Source: Achromobacter sp. AONIH1 (GTDB taxonomy: Bacteria > Pseudomonadota > Gammaproteobacteria > Burkholderiales > Burkholderiaceae_B). Taken from it: a stretch of 64,000 nucleotides of DNA. A program made the position numbers and the translations under genes. Within the stretch, counting starts at the first letter, position 1. The number at the start of each line of letters is the position of its first letter. This document shows, one piece after another, positions 60,920 through 64,000 of this stretch. Below the pieces are notes generated by a model. That model saw only the letters and a program-made list of their open reading frames with translations, did not search any database and was not told the origin of the DNA. The stretch is taken from positions 2,666,001-2,730,000 of the forward strand of contig NZ_CP026124.1 of NCBI RefSeq assembly GCF_002902905.1. The letters run 5' to 3'.

Positions 60920-61539
60920 CGTTGCTCCAGGACGAGGCAATATTGGTCCAGCAGCGCGTCGGCCTGCTGGCCCAGGGACTTCAGCCTGTGGGTGTGCAAT
61001 AGCAGCAGCAGGCCCATCAGATAGGTGAAGGTGTTCATCTGCTCGGTCGCGATCGTCGCCGCGTCCCAGGGCTTGGTGCGGGCCAGCGCCTGTCCGAGCA
61101 GGTCGATGCTGTCCCGCAGCCGGCCGTTGAGCTGCTCGTCCATTTCGCGCCCCAGCCCGCGCGGCCCCGGGCCGCGGAACAGGTACAGGCCCAGCGAGAA
61201 GTCGGTGGGCCGGTCTGCGTAATAGCCGAAGAAGGCGCGGATAGCGTCGCGCGCGGCCGAGCCGGGGAGGCTGCGTGCCGCGGTGTCGATCAGGTGCGCA
61301 TGCAGCCGTTGCAGCGATTCATCCAGCAAGGCGCCATAGATCGCCTCCTTGCCGGCGAACCACGGATAGACCGCGCCGGTGGTGCAGCCCGCCTCGCTGG
61401 CGATGGCGCGGATGGTGGTTTTTTCCAGACCGTCGCGCTCGAACACCCGCTGGGCGGCGTCCATGATCAGCTGGCGGCGCAGCGCGTTCAGCTGTTCATT
61501 CCGGTCGGGGCGCGCAGGCGCGGCGGGTGGGGTGCTCAT
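60916..61539 (-). CDS. TetR-family regulator heading the thioesterase operon
   Basis: A 207-residue TetR regulator. The DNA-binding part (about 18-66) reads RRQLIMDAAQRVFERDGLEK, then IRAIASEAGCTTGAVYPWFAGK. The ligand domain has FFGYYADRPTDFSLGLYLFRG. It is first in an operon with the thioesterase and Rossmann genes (both joined by ATGA overlaps), so it probably regulates its own operon in response to an acyl or aromatic ligand. The upstream 480 bp are AT-richer than the rest of the window. Confidence 0.9.
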   Translation of the reverse strand: MSTPPAAPARPDRNEQLNALRRQLIMDAAQRVFERDGLEKTTIRAIASEAGCTTGAVYPWFAGKEAIYGALLDESLQRLHAHLIDTAARSLPGSAARDAIRAFFGYYADRPTDFSLGLYLFRGPGPRGLGREMDEQLNGRLRDSIDLLGQALARTKPWDAATIATEQMNTFTYLMGLLLLLHTHRLKSLGQQADALLDQYCLVLEQR

Positions 61540-61940
61540 GATTGGCTTTCGAAGTCGGATTTGTGCATCAAATGATATCGACGATTTTTATAGATAACAA
61601 CGTTATTTGGCTGAGGTATTGAAGGCATAAGGAAAGCGAGTATGGGACGGTGGCCATCAAGGCGATAAAGTCCGCTGTATCGGTCCTCAGGACCCATGCG
61701 GGAGACGCGCCGGCACCCGAAAGCGCTCCGAAAGAACGCCTCGGCGACCCCCGTGAATATCGGGGCCAGGGCTGAAGGTCGCATGAATACGTGCTCGTCC
61801 TGGCGATCAAGGGTTAGCCCTAGCAGCTGCGCCATCGCCTTGTTGTGATGTTGCAAGATCCCAACAAGCCTGTCGCAAACCTGCACTTTTCTGGCCTTCA
61901 CCATAGCCAGCCCCCCCGATTTTTGATGCAATAGCACCAA
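61536..61940 (-). CDS. Doubtful atypical ORF between tetR and porin genes
   Basis: A 134-codon frame that overlaps the TetR ATG by four bases (ATGA). I do not recognise the product. Its middle contains FMRPSALAPIFTGVAEAFFR and its end PQPNNVVIYKNRRYHLMHKS. Third-position GC is much lower than in neighbouring genes (many AAT, GTT, TTT, CTT and ATA codons), pointing to acquired DNA or to a non-coding stretch. No good ribosome site precedes the 61940 start; an internal ATG at 61904 is possible. The overlap with tetR is the only sign of function. Confidence 0.3.
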   Translation of the reverse strand: MVLLHQKSGGLAMVKARKVQVCDRLVGILQHHNKAMAQLLGLTLDRQDEHVFMRPSALAPIFTGVAEAFFRSAFGCRRVSRMGPEDRYSGLYRLDGHRPILAFLMPSIPQPNNVVIYKNRRYHLMHKSDFESQS

Positions 61941-62023
61941 CTTCCCTTCGCGGAGTTAGGGGGGCGGCAGGCTGGTTTGCTGGATTGCTGCTCTTGTCAC
62001 TCAAATCAACGGAGATTTCTTAA

Positions 62024-63172
62024 ATGAAAAAGACTCTGCTCGCTGCCGCCCTGCTCGCCGGTTTCGCCGGTGTCGCCCAGGCAGAAACGTCTGTCACCCT
62101 GTACGGCATCATCGATACCGGTATCGGCTACAACAAGATCAGCGGCGCCAAGGATGGCAACGCCGCCAAGATCGAGAATGGCAGCCGCTTCGGCATGATC
62201 AACGGCGTGCAGAACGGCTCGCGTTGGGGCCTGCGCGGTTCGGAAGATCTGGGTGACGGCCTGCGCGCTGTGTTCACTCTGGAATCGGGCTTCGATTCGG
62301 GCAACGGCAAGTCGGGCCAAAGCTCGCGTCTGTTTGGTCGTCAAGCCACCATCGGTCTGGCCAGCGACAGCTGGGGCCAACTGGACTTCGGTCGTCAAAC
62401 CAACATTGCCTCGAAGTACTTCGGCTCGATCGATCCGTTCGGCGCTGGTTTCGGCCAAGCCAACATCGGTACCGCCTTCAGCGCTGCCAACACGCAACGC
62501 TACGACAACATGGTGATGTACCAAACCCCGTCGTTCAGCGGCTTCCAGTTCGGCATTGGCTACTCGTTCAATGCTGACGACACGAAGGATGCCCAAACTG
62601 GCTTCCGCACCGCAGACAACACCCGCGCCATCACCACTGGCTTGCGTTACGTCAACGGCCCGCTGAATGTCGCGTTCTCGTACGATCAGCTGAATCGTTC
62701 GAACGCGCTGAAGAGTGGTCCCGGTGCTGATGACACGACCCCGCGCCAGTACATCCTGGGCGGCTCGTATGACTTCGAAGTGGTCAAGCTGGCTCTGGCT
62801 GTCAGTCGCACCCAGAACGGCTGGTTCGCTGGCCCGGGCGTGAACGGTAACTCGATGCTGAGCGACAGCTACGGCAAGGATTACACCAACACCTTCCGCA
62901 AGGACTTCAAGGCCAACTCGTACCTGGTCGGTCTGTCGGCTCCGATCGGTGGCGCCAGCAACGTGTTCGGTTCGTGGCAAATGGTTGACCCCAAGGGTGA
63001 CTACGCCAAGGATCGTGACCTGAAGAAGATGCACGTCTTCTCGCTGGGCTACACCTACGACCTGTCCAAGCGTACCAACCTGTACGCCTACGGTTCGTAC
63101 TCGAAGAACTACGCCCTGGTCGAAGACCTGAAGTCGACCGCCATCGGCGTCGGCCTGCGTCACCGCTTCTAA
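62024..63172 (+). CDS. Trimeric outer-membrane general porin (Gram-negative porin family)
   Basis: A 382-residue 16-stranded porin of the Bordetella/Achromobacter/Neisseria type. The signal peptide is MKKTLLAAALLAGFAGVAQA. The mature start is ETSVTLYGIIDTGIGYNK. Conserved stretches are SRWGLRGSEDLGDGLRAVFTLE, SRLFGRQATIGLASDSWGQLDFGRQ and a C-terminal aromatic strand ending GVGLRHRF with terminal Phe, the BAM signal. Codon choice shifts to GGT, CGT, CAA and GTC-type translation-optimal codons, unlike its GC3-maximised neighbours, and GGAG precedes the start. It should be among the most abundant outer-membrane proteins. Confidence 0.96.
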   Translation: MKKTLLAAALLAGFAGVAQAETSVTLYGIIDTGIGYNKISGAKDGNAAKIENGSRFGMINGVQNGSRWGLRGSEDLGDGLRAVFTLESGFDSGNGKSGQSSRLFGRQATIGLASDSWGQLDFGRQTNIASKYFGSIDPFGAGFGQANIGTAFSAANTQRYDNMVMYQTPSFSGFQFGIGYSFNADDTKDAQTGFRTADNTRAITTGLRYVNGPLNVAFSYDQLNRSNALKSGPGADDTTPRQYILGGSYDFEVVKLALAVSRTQNGWFAGPGVNGNSMLSDSYGKDYTNTFRKDFKANSYLVGLSAPIGGASNVFGSWQMVDPKGDYAKDRDLKKMHVFSLGYTYDLSKRTNLYAYGSYSKNYALVEDLKSTAIGVGLRHRF

Positions 63173-63211
63173 TCCTAAGCAGGGCGCAAGTCCTGCCTGG
63201 ATTTAAAGCTC

Positions 63212-63265
63212 GCGAACGGGCTTCGGCCCGTTCGCCTAAAACCACCCTTCGGGGTGGTTTTTTTT
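63212..63265 (+). terminator. Tandem UUCG-loop terminator of the porin gene
   Basis: Hairpin one has a perfect 10-bp stem GCGAACGGGC / GCCCGTTCGC with a TTCG loop (63212-63235). Hairpin two, AACCACCC / GGGTGGTT with a TTCG loop (63240-63259), is followed by six Ts. The pair lies 40 bases after the porin stop. Confidence 0.93.
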
Positions 63266-63437
63266 ATGCGAGTTCGTACTCGCATGCGGTGATTGCGAAG
63301 CATTTTCGCCGGCTTGCGAATGATGTGGTGTATCCTGCGATTTCACTAGTGAAAACTGCGATTGTTCCAAATAAGGAATGCAGTCTTTCACCCGCTGTTC
63401 AGGCTACAGAGTTCAGCCAGAAGTAACCGCGCGAATG

Positions 63438-63446
63438 CTACAATCC
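63438..63446 (+). promoter_or_regulatory. Candidate extended -10 promoter of the nuo operon
   Basis: TGCTACAAT is an extended -10 element (TG-N-TACAAT), 30 bp before the nuoA ATG. No well-placed -35 box is seen, which extended -10 promoters can tolerate. Confidence 0.5.
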
Positions 63447-63475
63447 TAAGGTTTGCGCATTTGACGGACGCCTGA

Positions 63476-63835
63476 ATGAACCTGCAACAGTATTTTCCCG
63501 TCCTGCTGTTTATCGGAGTGGCCACCCTTATCGGGTTTGCGCTTCTGACGGCCGGCTCCCTGCTCGGCCCGCGCCGGCCTTACGCTGAAAAGCTCTCCCC
63601 CTACGAGTGCGGCTTCGAAGCCTTCGAAGACGCGCGCATGAAGTTCGACGTGCGCTATTACCTCGTGGCGATTCTGTTCATCCTCTTCGACCTGGAAATC
63701 GCGTTCCTGTTCCCGTGGGCCATCGCCCAGGGCACGGTCGGAATCCTCGGCTTCTGGACGGTCATGGTTTTCCTCGCCGTGTTGACCGTCGGCTTCATCT
63801 ACGAATGGAAAAAGGGCGCGCTGGACTGGGAATAA
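63476..63835 (+). CDS. nuoA: NADH-quinone oxidoreductase subunit A
   Basis: A 119-residue inner-membrane subunit of complex I with three helices. Diagnostic features are [20 protein letters not shown] with the conserved cysteine loop, and [21 protein letters not shown] in helix 2. nuoB follows 27 bp downstream, the usual order at the head of the nuo operon. Confidence 0.97.
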   Translation: MNLQQYFPVLLFIGVATLIGFALLTAGSLLGPRRPYAEKLSPYECGFEAFEDARMKFDVRYYLVAILFILFDLEIAFLFPWAIAQGTVGILGFWTVMVFLAVLTVGFIYEWKKGALDWE

Positions 63836-63862
63836 TTTCCGGGCACGCTATCAGAGACGAAT

Positions 63863-64000
63863 ATGGCTATAGACGGCATTCTCAAGCAAGGGTTCATCAC
63901 CACCAGCGCCGACAAGTTCCTGAACTGGGCGAAAACTGGCTCGATGTGGCCCATGACATTCGGCCTGGCCTGTTGCGCGGTCGAAATGATGCACGCGGGC
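63863..64000 (+). CDS. nuoB: NADH-quinone oxidoreductase subunit B, 3' end outside window
   Basis: The first 46 codons are present. They read [20 protein letters not shown], then [26 protein letters not shown], where the CC pair is the start of the N2 iron-sulfur cluster ligand set. The gene runs off the right edge. It is the peripheral-arm subunit nearest the quinone site. Confidence 0.97.

Larger units (their letters stand above)
63173..63475. other. Intergenic region between porin and nuo operon
   Basis: These 303 bases have no coding frame of note. They hold the porin terminator hairpins (63212-63265), a third 8-bp hairpin ATGCGAGT/ACTCGCAT with a TCGT loop at 63266-63285, and the likely nuo promoter at 63438-63446. 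Confidence 0.8.

Noticed and set aside
63266..63475. A tRNA upstream of nuoA, as I recall for some related genomes
   Set aside because: No cloverleaf, TTCGA arm or CCA-type acceptor stem is present.

Overview
The window is GC-rich, gene-dense chromosomal DNA from a beta-proteobacterium of the Alcaligenaceae, most likely Achromobacter (Bordetella is the nearest alternative). The main clues are a MexY-like pump with a divergent TetR gene, matching the Achromobacter axyXY-oprZ/axyZ layout, a Bordetella/Achromobacter-type trimeric porin, and a nuoA-nuoB start at the right edge. I saw no rRNA, tRNA or CRISPR array.

Left end (1-15.3 kb, minus strand). A cell-surface-signalling locus resembles the Pseudomonas VreA-VreI-VreR (PUMA3) system. 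It encodes an STN-domain protein with a TonB-like C-terminus and no beta-barrel, an ECF sigma factor, a FecR-type anti-sigma factor, and then one uninterrupted reading frame of more than 4,100 codons for a filamentous-haemagglutinin-like two-partner-secretion exoprotein. That frame runs off the left edge. A near-consensus Pho box lies between the anti-sigma gene and the exoprotein gene, suggesting joint control by phosphate starvation and surface signalling. A small secreted protein built of 11-residue repeats lies just upstream.

15.3-17.7 kb. norR and the iron-sulfur repair gene ytfE (ric/norA) are divergent. Three perfect GGT-N7-ACC NorR sites and a sigma-54 promoter lie between them.

17.7-22.7 kb. 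A four-gene catabolic operon (MFS transporter, cyclase-family hydrolase, BKACE/DUF849 enzyme, SMP-30 lactonase) is divergent from a TetR gene, with a palindromic operator between. The substrate is unknown.

22.7-24.8 kb. A scar region holds a decayed fragment of a second haemagglutinin TPS domain, a DUF1016 (YhcG-type) nuclease gene with two internal palindromes, and an internally deleted tyrosine recombinase.

24.8-52.8 kb. Three complete RND efflux operons lie within about 27 kb, each with its own control features. Between the first and second are betT, a MocR regulator divergent from a benE transporter gene, an argD-like aminotransferase and a glyA paralogue. The second pump is followed by a SufR-like regulator with a C-terminal cysteine cluster. 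The third is axyXY-oprZ with axyZ.

52.8-64 kb. This part holds a LysR regulator, an orphan peptide-binding protein followed by a gamma-glutamyltransferase, a lipid-phosphate module (DAG-kinase-like, metallophosphoesterase, PAP2), a translationally coupled TetR-thioesterase-Rossmann operon, a highly expressed porin with stacked terminator hairpins, and the start of the nuo operon.
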